Source of the DNA: Saccharothrix carnea
GTDB lineage: Bacteria > Actinomycetota > Actinomycetes > Mycobacteriales > Pseudonocardiaceae
Assembly (NCBI RefSeq): GCF_003014735.1
Contig: NZ_PYAX01000002.1
Span: 62,001 to 126,000 of the forward strand
DNA: 64,000 bases
Reading direction: 5' to 3'
Both the position numbers and the translations under genes were made by a program. Within the stretch, counting starts at the first letter, position 1, and each line of letters starts with the position of its first letter. The notes below the pieces were generated by a model that did no database searches, was not told the origin of the DNA, and was given only the letters and a program-made list of their open reading frames with translations. Of this stretch, positions 49,369 through 60,002 are shown piece by piece.

Positions 49369-52300
49369 ATGGTGCGCCAATGGCGGGCGCGTGGATTCAG
49401 CGCGCGCCTTTTCCTGTTGCTTGTGTCCGTTTTCCTCGCGATGTCGTCCGCGTCGTCCGAGGCGTGGGCGGTGAGCGGCGGAGAGGGCGGTGCGGAACGA
49501 CATCCGGTGGCTGTTCGGCAGGCTCCGGACGAATCGGCGGCCGCCGTGGCCGCGGCACGTCAGGGCACCAGGGTCGAGGTGGTGGATCAGCGGACCGCGA
49601 CCTCGACCGTGTACGCCGAACCGGATGGCACCCGTACCACGGAGCTGGCCGCGACTCCGATGAGGTTCCAGCGCGAGCAGGCCTGGGTGCCGTTGGACCG
49701 GACGCTGGCGGTGCGCGCGGACGGGTCGGTGGCGTCCAAGGCGGTCGCCGAGGACGTGGTCCTGTCCGGTGGCGGTTCCAAGCCGTTGATCACGATCGTT
49801 GCCGGTGCCAACGAGTTGGCGCTGTACTGGCCCACTGCGCTGCCGGAACCGGTGTTGTCGGGAACCGCCGCGACCTACGCCGAGGTCCTGCCGGGGATCG
49901 ACCTGGTGATGCGCGTGGAGTCGGGCGGGTACCAGCAGTTGCTGGTGGTGAAGACCGCCGAGGCCGCGAAGAACCCGGCGTTGGCCCGCGTGCGGTTGCG
50001 GGTGGCGGTCAAGGGGCTGCGCGTCACGGCGGACGACTCCGGTGCGTTGAAGGCGGTAGACGAGAAGGGCGCGACCGTGCTCAGCTCGGCGCCCTCGACG
50101 ATGTGGGACTCGAAGGGTCGAGTCGAGAACGTCGGCGTCGAGGTCGCCGGGGACGTGCTGACGCTGGTTCCGGACCGGGCGTTCCTGGCCGACGAGTCGA
50201 CCGCGTACCCGGTCACCGTGGATCCGGCCTACTTCCCCCACGCGCACAACTACTGGGCGACGGTGCTGTCCGGGGACCGCTTCCGCGACCAGGCGTACAA
50301 CAGGAGGAGCGCCGACGCCACTCATCCCGACTGGGCCCAGGTCGGGCAGTGCTGGAACGGACGCGGCGAGTGCAACGGCATCGGTGAGGCCCGCGCTTAC
50401 TTCTCGTTCCACGACACCGGCCTGCTCAGCGGCAAGGACATCCTCGAGGCGAAGTTCTACAGCACGGTGATGTACAGCCCGAACTGCGAGATCCGCAACC
50501 ACCAGCTGCGGCTGGTCCACCACGCCATCGGCGACGGCACGACCTGGAACAACAAACCGGAGAACCCGAACCAGCGGATCGAGTTCGCCGCCCCGAACTC
50601 CTGCAACGGTGCGCACGGGGTCGAGCTGGACATCCGCGGAATGCTGAACGTGGGCGGTGCGTCCACGTACTACCTGCACGCCTCGGACCCCAACGACCAG
50701 ACCGCGTGGCGGAAGTACGCGTCGGCCGAGACGCGGATCGTGATCAAGTGGAACCGCGTCCCCGATCTGCCCCAAGACCTGCGCACCGATCCGCCGCTAC
50801 CGCAGCCGTGCCAGTGGTGCGCAGGGATCCCGCACATCTCCAACCAGGACATCCGCCTGATCGCCACGCTGTCGGACCCCGACCACGAGCGCGTCAGGCC
50901 CAAGTGGCGGATCCGTCCGGAAGGACGGGCCGAAGAGACCTCGGACGGCGACTGGGTTCCGTCCGGTGTCCCGGTGAGCCGTGCTGTTCCGCTCGCCGAC
51001 AAGGACGGGCTGCGGATCAACTGGTGGCTGCACGCCGAGGACGACACCCCGGCGTCGAGCGGCGCGAGCCACGGCCCGGTGTTCGCGGTCGACCGGACAC
51101 CCGTGACGGTCGCGCCGACCGTGGAGTCCAGGATCCACACCCAGGACAACAACTGGCACGGTGGTGTCGGGGTGTCGGACGTCTTCACCTTCGGCAGCAA
51201 CGGTGTCGGCGACATCGACCACTACCTGCACGGGTGGCAGGACCCGCCGACGACACGGGCCGATGCCACCGCGCTGGGCGGCCCGGCCTTCGCGACAATC
51301 GCCCCGTCCGCCGACGGTCCGCAGACGTTGTTCGTGCAAAGCGTCGACCGGGCCGGGAACAAGAGCCCCGCGCGGACCCACGGGGTCTACGTGCGTGCCG
51401 GTGACGGAGCGCTCGGCCAGTGGTCGTTCGAGGGCAATGCCAAGGACAACGCGTACCTGGGCGACCGGCACGGGGAACTGAGCGGTGGTGCCTCCTACAC
51501 GTCGGGCGCGGTCGGCACCGCGTTGTTGTTGGACGGCGCCAACGGAAGTGCCATGACCGCCCGAAACGTGACGCGCACGGACACCAGCTTCTCGGTGTCC
51601 GCATGGGCCCGCCCGGACGTGATGCCCGATCGCCCCATGGGCGTCGTCAGCCAGGACAACGACCAGACCGGTTACAGCGGCTGGTTGCTGCACTACCGGG
51701 ACGACGGCCAAGGCCCGAAGTGGGCGTTCTGGCTTCCCGGCGGGGACACCGCGAATCCCGGGGCCGGAGTCGTCACCGAGGGCTCGGCACCGGCACACCA
51801 GCCGCAACAAGGCCGATGGACCCACCTGACCGGGGTGTTCGACCGCAACGCCGCCGAAACCAGGCTGTACGCGGACGGTGTGCTGATCGGGAAGAAGACC
51901 ACGCCGCCGGGATGGGTTCCGTGGCAGTCCGGCGGCCGGGTGGCGGTCGGCAGGCTCCAGTGGGCCGGCAGCCAGTCGCACCCGTGGTCCGGTGCGATCG
52001 ACGAGGTGCAGGTCTTCGACCGGGCGCTGTCCGATGCCGAGGTCAGCGCCAAGGTGAGTCGGGACGACGTCCGCACCGGGCACCTGAAGTTCGACGACGA
52101 GCCCGCGCCGGGCGGTCAATCGAACACCAAGGCACGCAACGAGGTCGCGGGAGCGAGCGACGGCGCACTCGTCAACGGTGCGACCTTCGTGGACAACGGA
52201 GATCTCGGTCGTGCGGTGCGGTTCGACGGCACCGACGACCAGGTGGTGACCGGTGGCCCGGCGGTGCGCACCGACCGGAGCTTCTCGATCTCCGCCTGGG

Positions 52301-54060
52301 TGAAGGCGGACCGGTTCGTCGCCGCCGGCAGGTCGATGACCGCGGTGAGCCAGGACGGCGCCTTCACCAGCGGCTACTACCTGCAGTACCACGGCGACAG
52401 CCAGAAGTGGGTCTTCCTGAAGTTCTCCGCCGACATCGCCGACGGCCCCACGTTGAGGTGGCACGGCGTCAGTGCGAAACAGACACCCGTCGTCAACGAC
52501 TGGGTGCACCTGACCGGTGTCTACGACGGGTCGACCAAGGAGATGCGGATCTACGTCAACGGTGAGCCGGGCAATGACGAGCGCTTCCTCTACCCGGGCA
52601 CCGAGTGGAACGCCACGGGCCGGGCGGTGGTCGGCCGGGGCAAGTTCAACGGCGCCGAGGCCGACTTCTGGCCGGGCGCGGTCGACGAGGTCCGAACCTA
52701 CAGCCGGGTGCTGTCGGCCGACGACATCAAGGGCGTGGTCAGCCAGAGCCGGGTGTCGGCGGGTTCGTGGCGGCTGGACGGGAACCTGAACGACTCCTCG
52801 GGCCGTGGCCTCACGGGCACGTGGAACGGGACGGCGGCGTACACCGAAGGGCAGAGCGAGAACTCCGACTCGGCCGACCAGGCGTTGCGGCTCACCGGGA
52901 CCAACGGTGTCGAGGCGCCGAACGCGGTCAACCCGCTGGAGAGCTACTCGGTGTCCGCGTGGGTCCGGCCGGACGCGGGCAGGGATTGCACCTGCACGAT
53001 CGTGTCGCAAGCCTTTGACACCGTCCCGGCGTTCTCGCTGTCCGCGAACCGGGACGGCAAGTGGCAGCTGTCCGCCGCCGATGCGTCCGCCGTCGCTGGC
53101 GACGTGCAGCCCGGCGTGTGGACGCAGGTCACCGGTGTCCACAACAAGCAGCGGCAGCAGCTCGAACTCCACGTCAACGGCGCGCTGGTCGCCACGGCGA
53201 AACTCACCCTGCCTCAGCACAACGACGGCAAGTTGCAAGTCGGCCAGGCCAAGTCGCGAGGGACGGCTCGCGACAGGTTCGTCGGCGCGATCGACGACGT
53301 GCAAATGCACAGCCGTGCGTTGTTCGCCGACGAGATCCGCGTGATGGCGGGGCGCGACCTGGCCCTCGTGCACAACTGGAAGCTGAACGACAACCCAGCC
53401 GACTCGATCGGCGCCCAGGGCGGCGCGTTGCTCGGAGGGGCCGGCTACGGTCCTGGCCGCGCGGGCCGGTCGATCCGGCTGGACGGCACGGATGACGCGG
53501 TCAGCGCGACCGGCGTCGACCTGCGCACCGATCAGAGTTTCACGGTGTCCTCGTGGGTGAACCTGACCAGGCCCGGCCCTTGTGAGTCGGAGTGCACCCG
53601 TGACGCGGTCAGCCTGTCCGGCGCCCGGGACGGCAAGGCGCCGGTGAAGTTCCGCCTCGGTCACCGGATCGACCAGGACCAGGCGCAGGGCAGCGGCAAG
53701 TGGATCTTCGAGTTGCCCGAGGCGAACGGGACCGTCACCAAAGCCGCGGTCTCGGTGCGGCCGAGCCAGTTCGACAACTGGGTGCTGCTCGTCGGCGTGT
53801 ACGACGCGGGCTCGGGACAGATCGACTTGTACGTCCACAGCGACGATCCGCTGAGTGAGCCCGACCAGGACACCGGCAGGCTGATCCAGCCCTGGCAGGG
53901 CGAGGGCGCGTTGCAGATCGGGCGGGCGGTGGCCGCTCCCGACGCGACGGCGTCCGGGTTCTGGCCGGGCGGCGTGGACGATGTCCGGCTCTACACCGGG
54001 ACACTGTCCACCGAGCGGCTCAAGGCACTCCGCGACTCCTACCCGGCGGTGACTTCATGA
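49369..54060 (+). CDS. Giant secreted protein with DNRLRE-like and four LamG domains
   Basis: A 1563-residue secreted protein. The signal peptide is about 1-34 (FSARLFLLLVSVFLAMSSAS). Residues about 60-270 are a beta-rich N-terminal region. About 280-460 is DNRLRE-like (YPVTVDPAYFPHAHNYWATV, SFHDTGLLSGKDILEAKFYS). About 470-670 is Ig-like, with a FAVDRTPPV-like edge. Four Laminin-G/ConA-like sandwiches follow at about 682-890, 903-1124, 1131-1326 and 1333-1557, each with the pattern SFSVSAWVRPD...WTHLTGVYD...GAIDEVQVFDRALS in parts. Such repeats bind carbohydrate or protein surfaces. Its stop overlaps the start of the RHS gene (ATGA), so both are made together; in actinomycetes LamG and RHS proteins commonly pair this way. 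It probably is the surface partner or carrier of the RHS protein, which is inference. Confidence 0.88.
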   Translation: MVRQWRARGFSARLFLLLVSVFLAMSSASSEAWAVSGGEGGAERHPVAVRQAPDESAAAVAAARQGTRVEVVDQRTATSTVYAEPDGTRTTELAATPMRFQREQAWVPLDRTLAVRADGSVASKAVAEDVVLSGGGSKPLITIVAGANELALYWPTALPEPVLSGTAATYAEVLPGIDLVMRVESGGYQQLLVVKTAEAAKNPALARVRLRVAVKGLRVTADDSGALKAVDEKGATVLSSAPSTMWDSKGRVENVGVEVAGDVLTLVPDRAFLADESTAYPVTVDPAYFPHAHNYWATVLSGDRFRDQAYNRRSADATHPDWAQVGQCWNGRGECNGIGEARAYFSFHDTGLLSGKDILEAKFYSTVMYSPNCEIRNHQLRLVHHAIGDGTTWNNKPENPNQRIEFAAPNSCNGAHGVELDIRGMLNVGGASTYYLHASDPNDQTAWRKYASAETRIVIKWNRVPDLPQDLRTDPPLPQPCQWCAGIPHISNQDIRLIATLSDPDHERVRPKWRIRPEGRAEETSDGDWVPSGVPVSRAVPLADKDGLRINWWLHAEDDTPASSGASHGPVFAVDRTPVTVAPTVESRIHTQDNNWHGGVGVSDVFTFGSNGVGDIDHYLHGWQDPPTTRADATALGGPAFATIAPSADGPQTLFVQSVDRAGNKSPARTHGVYVRAGDGALGQWSFEGNAKDNAYLGDRHGELSGGASYTSGAVGTALLLDGANGSAMTARNVTRTDTSFSVSAWARPDVMPDRPMGVVSQDNDQTGYSGWLLHYRDDGQGPKWAFWLPGGDTANPGAGVVTEGSAPAHQPQQGRWTHLTGVFDRNAAETRLYADGVLIGKKTTPPGWVPWQSGGRVAVGRLQWAGSQSHPWSGAIDEVQVFDRALSDAEVSAKVSRDDVRTGHLKFDDEPAPGGQSNTKARNEVAGASDGALVNGATFVDNGDLGRAVRFDGTDDQVVTGGPAVRTDRSFSISAWVKADRFVAAGRSMTAVSQDGAFTSGYYLQYHGDSQKWVFLKFSADIADGPTLRWHGVSAKQTPVVNDWVHLTGVYDGSTKEMRIYVNGEPGNDERFLYPGTEWNATGRAVVGRGKFNGAEADFWPGAVDEVRTYSRVLSADDIKGVVSQSRVSAGSWRLDGNLNDSSGRGLTGTWNGTAAYTEGQSENSDSADQALRLTGTNGVEAPNAVNPLESYSVSAWVRPDAGRDCTCTIVSQAFDTVPAFSLSANRDGKWQLSAADASAVAGDVQPGVWTQVTGVHNKQRQQLELHVNGALVATAKLTLPQHNDGKLQVGQAKSRGTARDRFVGAIDDVQMHSRALFADEIRVMAGRDLALVHNWKLNDNPADSIGAQGGALLGGAGYGPGRAGRSIRLDGTDDAVSATGVDLRTDQSFTVSSWVNLTRPGPCESECTRDAVSLSGARDGKAPVKFRLGHRIDQDQAQGSGKWIFELPEANGTVTKAAVSVRPSQFDNWVLLVGVYDAGSGQIDLYVHSDDPLSEPDQDTGRLIQPWQGEGALQIGRAVAAPDATASGFWPGGVDDVRLYTGTLSTERLKALRDSYPAVTS

Positions 54061-57000
54061 GACGACAGTGGACCTTCCGCGGCTTGGTGATCGCCCTGGT
54101 CGCACCGCTGGTGACCGTGACGGTCACCTCGTCCGCCGCCCAGGCCGCGAGCGGACCGTCTGTCCCGCTGCCGGAGACCGGCTCGGTGGCGGTCAGCGAG
54201 CAGACCCGCGTTCCGCGCGGCGAGGACGAGGCCTCACGCCGGTCGCTGAGCGGTGACCAGCAGGAAGTCGGGCAAACCGCCGGTTCCGGGAAGCCGACCG
54301 CAACGTCCCTGTCACCCTCGTCGACCTGGGACGTCTCGCTGAACACCGGTGACTTCACCTGGTCGTACCCGCTGAGGGTGCCACCGGCACCAGGTGGGCT
54401 GGAACCGTCGCTGGCCCTGTCATACCGGTCGTCCGCCGTGGACGGGCACACCAGTGAGACCAACAACCAGCCGTCGTGGATCGGGGACGGCTGGGACCTG
54501 TGGCCGGGGTACATCGAGCGCACCTACGGGACCTGCGCCGACGACGACTCGAAGACCGGCGACCTGTGCTGGCGCAGCGACAACGCCACAGCCGCGTACG
54601 ACGGAGGCGGCGGAACGCTGATCCACAACGGTACGTCGTGGCGCGCGAAGAGTGACGACGGCTCGCGCATCGAGCGGTTCACCGGCCTGGGCAACGGTGA
54701 CGACAACGGTGAGCACTGGCGCATCACAGCGACCGACGGCACCCAGTACTGGTTCGGGTCCGCGACCGATGCCCACTCGACCTGGACCGTTCCGGTGTAC
54801 GGCGACGACGCGGGGGAGCCGTGCAACCGGCCCGGCTCGTTCGGTTCCTCGCACTGCGTGCAGGCCTGGCGGTGGAACCTGGACAAGATCGTCGACCGCA
54901 ACGGCAACGTGATCCGGTACTACTACACGACCGAGACGAACTCCTACGGGATGAACGAGAAGGACAGCGCGGTGTCCTACGTCCGCGGTGGCTCGTTGCA
55001 CCACATCGACTACGGGCTCCACGAGTCGGTCGCGGGCCCGGCGACCGGGCGCGTCGACTTCACCCTCGCCGACCGGTGCGTCCGCGACAGCGACTGTGCG
55101 CCGGCCCAGCGCCGGAACTGGCCGGATACGCCGCTGAAGCTGTCCTGCACCGGGGCGACCTGCACCGAGCACTCACCGACGTTCTGGACCACGAAACGGC
55201 TGGCGGGTGTCACCACGACGGTCTGGCGCGATTCGTCCTACGAGCCGGTCGACCGCTGGACGCTCGACCAGCAGTTCCCCGGCACCGGGGACATCGGCAC
55301 CGAGCAGCGCGAATCCGCGGCGCTCTGGCTGAAGGGCATCACGCACACCGGTCTGGTCGCCGGTTCGGCGGACCTGCCACCGGTCACCTTCGAAGGGACG
55401 TTGTACCCCAACCGCGTCGACGGGGACAACGACGGCTACGCGCCGCTGAACCGCTACCGGATCACCGGCATCATCTCCGAAACCGGTGGGGTCACCTCGA
55501 TCGACTACCAAGCACCGGACTGCAAGGCAGGTCAGTCGATGCCCGCCGCCCCGGAGGCCAACACGATGCGGTGCTACCCGGTCCGCTGGGCACCGCCGGG
55601 CCACGAACCGCGCACCGACTACTTCCACAAGTACGTGGTGTCATCGGTGATCCGAACCGACATGCTGGCGAGCAGCGCGGCACACGTGACCCGGTACGAG
55701 TACCTGGACGGCGCGGCGTGGCACTGGAACATGTCCGAGTTCACGAAGGACGACAAGAAGACCTGGAACGACTTCCGCGGCTTCGGACGCGTCAGGACCC
55801 GCACCGGATCGGTCGACGATCCCGGCGGCAGCCCCCGGACCATGTCCGAGCAACGCTTCTACCGCGGCATGCACAACGACCGGCTGCCCAACGGCGGCAG
55901 GCGATCGGTGCGGGTGTCCGACTCGGTGAACGACGGCCAGAGCGCCCGGGACGACCACGACTGGTTGAGCGGCTTCGCTTTCGAGAACACGACGTTCGAG
56001 AGCGAAGCGCCGTCGACGGCGCCCGCACCACCGGTGGTGAGCAGGACGGTCAGCCACCCGATGTGGAAGGGGCCCACGGCCAGCCGCGGCGAGTTCCACG
56101 CGTACATGGTGCGCCCCGAGGTCGAACGCCGGCTCGTCACCCTGAAGTCGGGTGGGTTCCGCGAGACCAGGACCGTGACCCGGTACGACGACGACGTCGC
56201 CCACGGCTTGCCGACCACCGTGGACGACTTCGGCGACGTCACCACGGCAGAGGATGACCGTTGCGTGCGGAACACGTACGCGCCCGACACCACGACGTGG
56301 CAGCTCGACCTCCGCAGCCGGGTCGAGACGGTGTCCGTCAACTGCGGAACCACCCCCACCTTCCCCCGCGATGCCGTCTCAGACCTCAAGCTCTCCTACG
56401 ACAGCAGGGGGAACCCGGCCCGGGTGGACGTCGCCGGCGAACGCCCGGCGGCCGGGCCGGTGTACGTCACCACCAAGACCGTGCTGAGCGACAAGCACGG
56501 CCGGACTGTCGAGACCACCGACGCGCTGGGCAACGTGGACAGGAGCGCCTACGCACCAGCCGAAGGCGGGCCGGTCACCGAGGTGACCCACACCGGGCCG
56601 ACCGGGCTCGTCACGAGAACCGCGTACGAGCCCGCGTCGGGCAAGCCCGTCAAGGTCACGGATTCCAACAACAGGGTGACGGAAACCGCATACGACCCGT
56701 TGGGGCGCACGACCCAGGTGTGGCTGCCCAACCGGCCCAGGTCGTCCAACCCCGAGGGCAGCGTGAAGTTCGGCTACCGGATCGCGCGGGACAAGCCCGT
56801 GGTGGTCACCACCGGCAAGGTGGGACCGAACGGCGTCTTCGTCACCAGCAACGAGGTCTACGACGGGCTCCTGCGACCCCGGCAGACCCAGAAACCGGGA
56901 GTGGGGATCCGCCGCGAGCCGGGCCGACCCGAAGTCCCGACGGACGACGGGCGGCTGATCACCGACACCAGGTACGACTCGCACGGCCGGGTGTACAAGG

Positions 57001-59837
57001 AGACGCAACCGTACTTCAACGCCGGTGCCGTGGACACCACCCTGTGGCTCGCGGCTGACGCCGAGGTGCCCGGACTGACCAGGACCAGGTACGACGGTGC
57101 CGGGCGGGAGACGGAGTCGATCCACCAGTCCGGCGCGTTCGACCGGTGGAGGAAGCTCACGAGTTACGACGGTGACCGGGTGCACGTCACGCCACCGGCA
57201 GGCGGCACAGCGACCACCGCGATCACCGACGCCCTCGGTCGGACCACAGAGCTGCGGACGTACCGCGGTGGTGAACCCGAAGGGGACTTCGACGCTACCC
57301 GGTACGAGTACACGAAGGCCGGTGACCTCGCCGAGGTGACGGCCCCGGACGGAGCCGTCTGGCGTTACGAGCACGACCTGCGTCGACGTCAGGTCCGGGC
57401 GGAGGATCCGGATTCGGGTACGCGGACGATGACCTACGACGACGCCGGTCGGCTGACCTCGACCAAGGACGCGCTCAACAGGGTGCTCTTCCACGTGCAC
57501 GACGCCCTCGGCCGCAAGACCGCGCTGCACGAGGACTCCCGGACGGGCAAGAAGCTCGCGGAGTGGACGTACGACACCGCCAACTCCGGCAAGGGGTTGC
57601 CGGCGTCGACCACCAGGTACGTGGACGGAAACGCCTACACGACGGCCGTGGACAGCTACACGGCCTTGAACAAGCCGCTGTACGCGTCGATCACCATCCC
57701 CTCCTCCGAAGGTGCGCTCGCCGGGAAGTACGACTTCAACTTCCAGTACGGCAGGGACGGCAGCCTCACCAACGAGACCTACCCGAGAGTCGTGGCGGCA
57801 CAGGTCGGCGAGCAGACGGTCACCTACAGCCTCGACGACTGGGGCAGGGCGAGTTCGACGAGGACCGGTGCGGGCGCCCTGCTGGTCGCCGGCACGACCT
57901 ACACCCGTTACGGCGAGGTCCAGCGCATCGAACAGGGCGCGGGCGGTACGCGGGCGTGGCAGTCGTTCTACTACGAGACGAACACCAGGCGGCACAGCCG
58001 AACCGTCGTGGACGCGGAACTGCCGAAGCCGATGCAGTCCGACGTGCACTACACCTACGACGACGCGGGCAACATCACCTCGATGGCCGACCTGACCAGG
58101 GACGCGCCGGCGGACGTGCAGTGCTTCCGCTACGACTCCCTACGCCGGTTGACCGAGGCGTGGACCGCGGCGACGACCGACTGGTGGGAAGGGGACGGCG
58201 CGCGCAACGGAGGCTGTACCGCCGAGCCGGTCGTGGCCGATGGCGCTGCGCCGTACTGGCACTCCTATCGGCACGGCGTCGGCGGCAACAGAGTGGAGGA
58301 GTCCCGGCGCACGCGAACCACAACGGACAAGCGCACGTACAACTACCCCGACGCGAACCAGCCACAGCCGCACACCGTCCGATCGGTGACCAGCGCGACC
58401 GCGACTGAGACCTACGAGTACAACGCGGCAGGGGAGACCACGCGCCGCACGAAGGCCGGCGTCGGCCAGCTGCTCGGCTGGGACCGGGAAGGGCGCCTCG
58501 CCTCGGTGACCGAAAACGGCAAGAGCACGTCGTTCATCTACACGGCCGACGGTGCGCGGTTGCTGCGCAAGGACCCGTCCGCGACCACCCTGTACCTCGG
58601 CAAGCAGGAGATCCGACATCCTGGGGACGGGTCCAAGCCTACCGTCACCCGGTACTACACCCATGGTGCGGCGACCATCGCCATGCACGACGGCACCACC
58701 CTGCTGTACCTGGGCGCAGACCACCACGGCACCGCACAGGTCGCGATGGACACCGCCAACCTGTCGGTGACGCGGCGACGCCAGACACCTTATGGCGCCC
58801 CCCGTGGCACAGCGGTCTCGTGGCCGGGAGAGCGCGGCTTCGTCGGCGGGACGAAGGATCCCTCGACGGGGCTGACCCACATCGGGGCCCGCGGGTACGA
58901 CGCCGACCTGGGCAGGTTCCTGTCCGTCGACCCGGTGATGAACCCGCAGGACTCGCAACAGATGAACGGATTCGCCTACAGCAACAACAACCCCACCACC
59001 TTCTCCGATCCCACCGGTTTGTGGTGCGACGGCTGCGACACGCCGGACAACCCCGACTCGTGCTACGGCAACAACCCGGGTCCGCAATGCGCCGGTGGAC
59101 CGGTGGACCACAAGCCCGGTGGCCGCCATGGCCCTCCTGCCGCCGGCAACAACGGTGGCGGCGGCAACAGCGGGGGAGGCGGCAGCACAAGCCGCTCGGG
59201 CTGCGGTGGACGTGGCGGCTGCGGGAAGAGCAGCGCGACGCCACCCAGGCATTGTCCGCCGCCGAGGACAGCCGCCGACTGCGCCAGGGTCGCCAAGACC
59301 CTCGGATCCGGGTGGGCGTCGGCGGCACTCCTGGCCAAGCAGAACCCGCCCAAGCTGAAGGGCAAGGTCCCCACCACCTGGGTCTGCGGTGGAGTGCTGG
59401 CCGCATTGGTGCTCGCCGCGGGCCTTGAGGCGTGCGTCGGCCACAACGAGTACGGGACGATGTGGTCCACCACGGGGAAGTTGGGCATGGGTGCCGGCGT
59501 TTCCTACGGCCTTTCCTTCAAGGTGAGCCTGGAGGATCCGCCGGGCTCCCCGACCGGAGGCGGTCCCGCCGCCGAGTCGGACAACTGGTTCGCCACCCTG
59601 GGGCCGGTGGACGTCGACGGGAGTTCGATCTCGAGCAGCGTCGCCGATGGGCCGGAATTCAGAGGGCAGAAGAACCTGCACGCGCGGATCCCGCTGGTCG
59701 TGGCGGGCGGGGTGAGCAAATCACTGTCCGGATACATCTCCGTGACGCCTTCCATCTGGGCGCAGGTCGATCCGGACCAGGTCCTGCACGACTTCCGGAC
59801 TTCCGAGGCGGACCTGATCAAGGAGTTCGGCGGCTGA
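54057..59837 (+). CDS. Secreted RHS/YD-repeat protein with SpvB-like N-terminus and unknown C-terminal tail
   Basis: A 1926-residue protein from ATG 54057. Signal peptide about 1-32 (GLVIALVAPLVTVTVTSSAA). An SpvB/TcdB-like start at about 85-160 (WDVSLNTGDFTWSYPLRVPP, LSYRSSAVDGHTSE) is followed by a long YD-repeat shell (about 690-1600, many YDxxGR units such as TYDDAGRLTSTKDALNRV). The RHS core end GARGYDADLGRFLSVDP is at about 1611-1627. After NNPTTFSDPTGL the tail (about 1650-1926) is different. It has a Cys/Gly-rich linker (GGGGNSGGGGSTSRSGCGG), a KxPPKLKGK segment, a hydrophobic stretch (WVCGGVLAALVLAAGLEACV) and a final 130 residues of beta-type sequence (MGAGVSYGLSFKVSLEDP, SKSLSGYISVTPSIWAQVD). 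RHS shells enclose a variable C-terminal effector; this tail matches no toxin family I know. No small immunity-like gene follows on the same strand. Confidence 0.9.
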   Translation: MRRQWTFRGLVIALVAPLVTVTVTSSAAQAASGPSVPLPETGSVAVSEQTRVPRGEDEASRRSLSGDQQEVGQTAGSGKPTATSLSPSSTWDVSLNTGDFTWSYPLRVPPAPGGLEPSLALSYRSSAVDGHTSETNNQPSWIGDGWDLWPGYIERTYGTCADDDSKTGDLCWRSDNATAAYDGGGGTLIHNGTSWRAKSDDGSRIERFTGLGNGDDNGEHWRITATDGTQYWFGSATDAHSTWTVPVYGDDAGEPCNRPGSFGSSHCVQAWRWNLDKIVDRNGNVIRYYYTTETNSYGMNEKDSAVSYVRGGSLHHIDYGLHESVAGPATGRVDFTLADRCVRDSDCAPAQRRNWPDTPLKLSCTGATCTEHSPTFWTTKRLAGVTTTVWRDSSYEPVDRWTLDQQFPGTGDIGTEQRESAALWLKGITHTGLVAGSADLPPVTFEGTLYPNRVDGDNDGYAPLNRYRITGIISETGGVTSIDYQAPDCKAGQSMPAAPEANTMRCYPVRWAPPGHEPRTDYFHKYVVSSVIRTDMLASSAAHVTRYEYLDGAAWHWNMSEFTKDDKKTWNDFRGFGRVRTRTGSVDDPGGSPRTMSEQRFYRGMHNDRLPNGGRRSVRVSDSVNDGQSARDDHDWLSGFAFENTTFESEAPSTAPAPPVVSRTVSHPMWKGPTASRGEFHAYMVRPEVERRLVTLKSGGFRETRTVTRYDDDVAHGLPTTVDDFGDVTTAEDDRCVRNTYAPDTTTWQLDLRSRVETVSVNCGTTPTFPRDAVSDLKLSYDSRGNPARVDVAGERPAAGPVYVTTKTVLSDKHGRTVETTDALGNVDRSAYAPAEGGPVTEVTHTGPTGLVTRTAYEPASGKPVKVTDSNNRVTETAYDPLGRTTQVWLPNRPRSSNPEGSVKFGYRIARDKPVVVTTGKVGPNGVFVTSNEVYDGLLRPRQTQKPGVGIRREPGRPEVPTDDGRLITDTRYDSHGRVYKETQPYFNAGAVDTTLWLAADAEVPGLTRTRYDGAGRETESIHQSGAFDRWRKLTSYDGDRVHVTPPAGGTATTAITDALGRTTELRTYRGGEPEGDFDATRYEYTKAGDLAEVTAPDGAVWRYEHDLRRRQVRAEDPDSGTRTMTYDDAGRLTSTKDALNRVLFHVHDALGRKTALHEDSRTGKKLAEWTYDTANSGKGLPASTTRYVDGNAYTTAVDSYTALNKPLYASITIPSSEGALAGKYDFNFQYGRDGSLTNETYPRVVAAQVGEQTVTYSLDDWGRASSTRTGAGALLVAGTTYTRYGEVQRIEQGAGGTRAWQSFYYETNTRRHSRTVVDAELPKPMQSDVHYTYDDAGNITSMADLTRDAPADVQCFRYDSLRRLTEAWTAATTDWWEGDGARNGGCTAEPVVADGAAPYWHSYRHGVGGNRVEESRRTRTTTDKRTYNYPDANQPQPHTVRSVTSATATETYEYNAAGETTRRTKAGVGQLLGWDREGRLASVTENGKSTSFIYTADGARLLRKDPSATTLYLGKQEIRHPGDGSKPTVTRYYTHGAATIAMHDGTTLLYLGADHHGTAQVAMDTANLSVTRRRQTPYGAPRGTAVSWPGERGFVGGTKDPSTGLTHIGARGYDADLGRFLSVDPVMNPQDSQQMNGFAYSNNNPTTFSDPTGLWCDGCDTPDNPDSCYGNNPGPQCAGGPVDHKPGGRHGPPAAGNNGGGGNSGGGGSTSRSGCGGRGGCGKSSATPPRHCPPPRTAADCARVAKTLGSGWASAALLAKQNPPKLKGKVPTTWVCGGVLAALVLAAGLEACVGHNEYGTMWSTTGKLGMGAGVSYGLSFKVSLEDPPGSPTGGGPAAESDNWFATLGPVDVDGSSISSSVADGPEFRGQKNLHARIPLVVAGGVSKSLSGYISVTPSIWAQVDPDQVLHDFRTSEADLIKEFGG

Positions 59838-59868
59838 CCGGACTTCCGCACCGAGGCTGCTGAGCTGC

Positions 59869-59905
59869 GGCGATCCTGCCCTTGCGTCTTCAGGCCAGGA
59901 TCGCC
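59869..59905 (+). terminator. 10-bp hairpin after the RHS gene
   Basis: GGCGATCCTG and CAGGATCGCC are exact complements around 17 bases, 32 bases past the RHS stop. It may end the LamG-RHS transcript. No T tract. Confidence 0.5.
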
Positions 59906-60002
59906 AGGTGTGGCGTTGCAACTGCTCGGCGAGGTCGCGACGCGATTCGCTTGAGCAAATACGTTCGTGTCGTTTCGGCCGGATCGGGCTTAGCTTCGGG
60001 CG

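Noticed and set aside
50797-53838. A 1013-codon minus-strand frame inside the LamG gene, and similar long antisense frames in PL9, GH43 and RHS genes
   Set aside because: Typical high-GC antisense shadows; the plus-strand frames carry signal peptides and recognisable domains.
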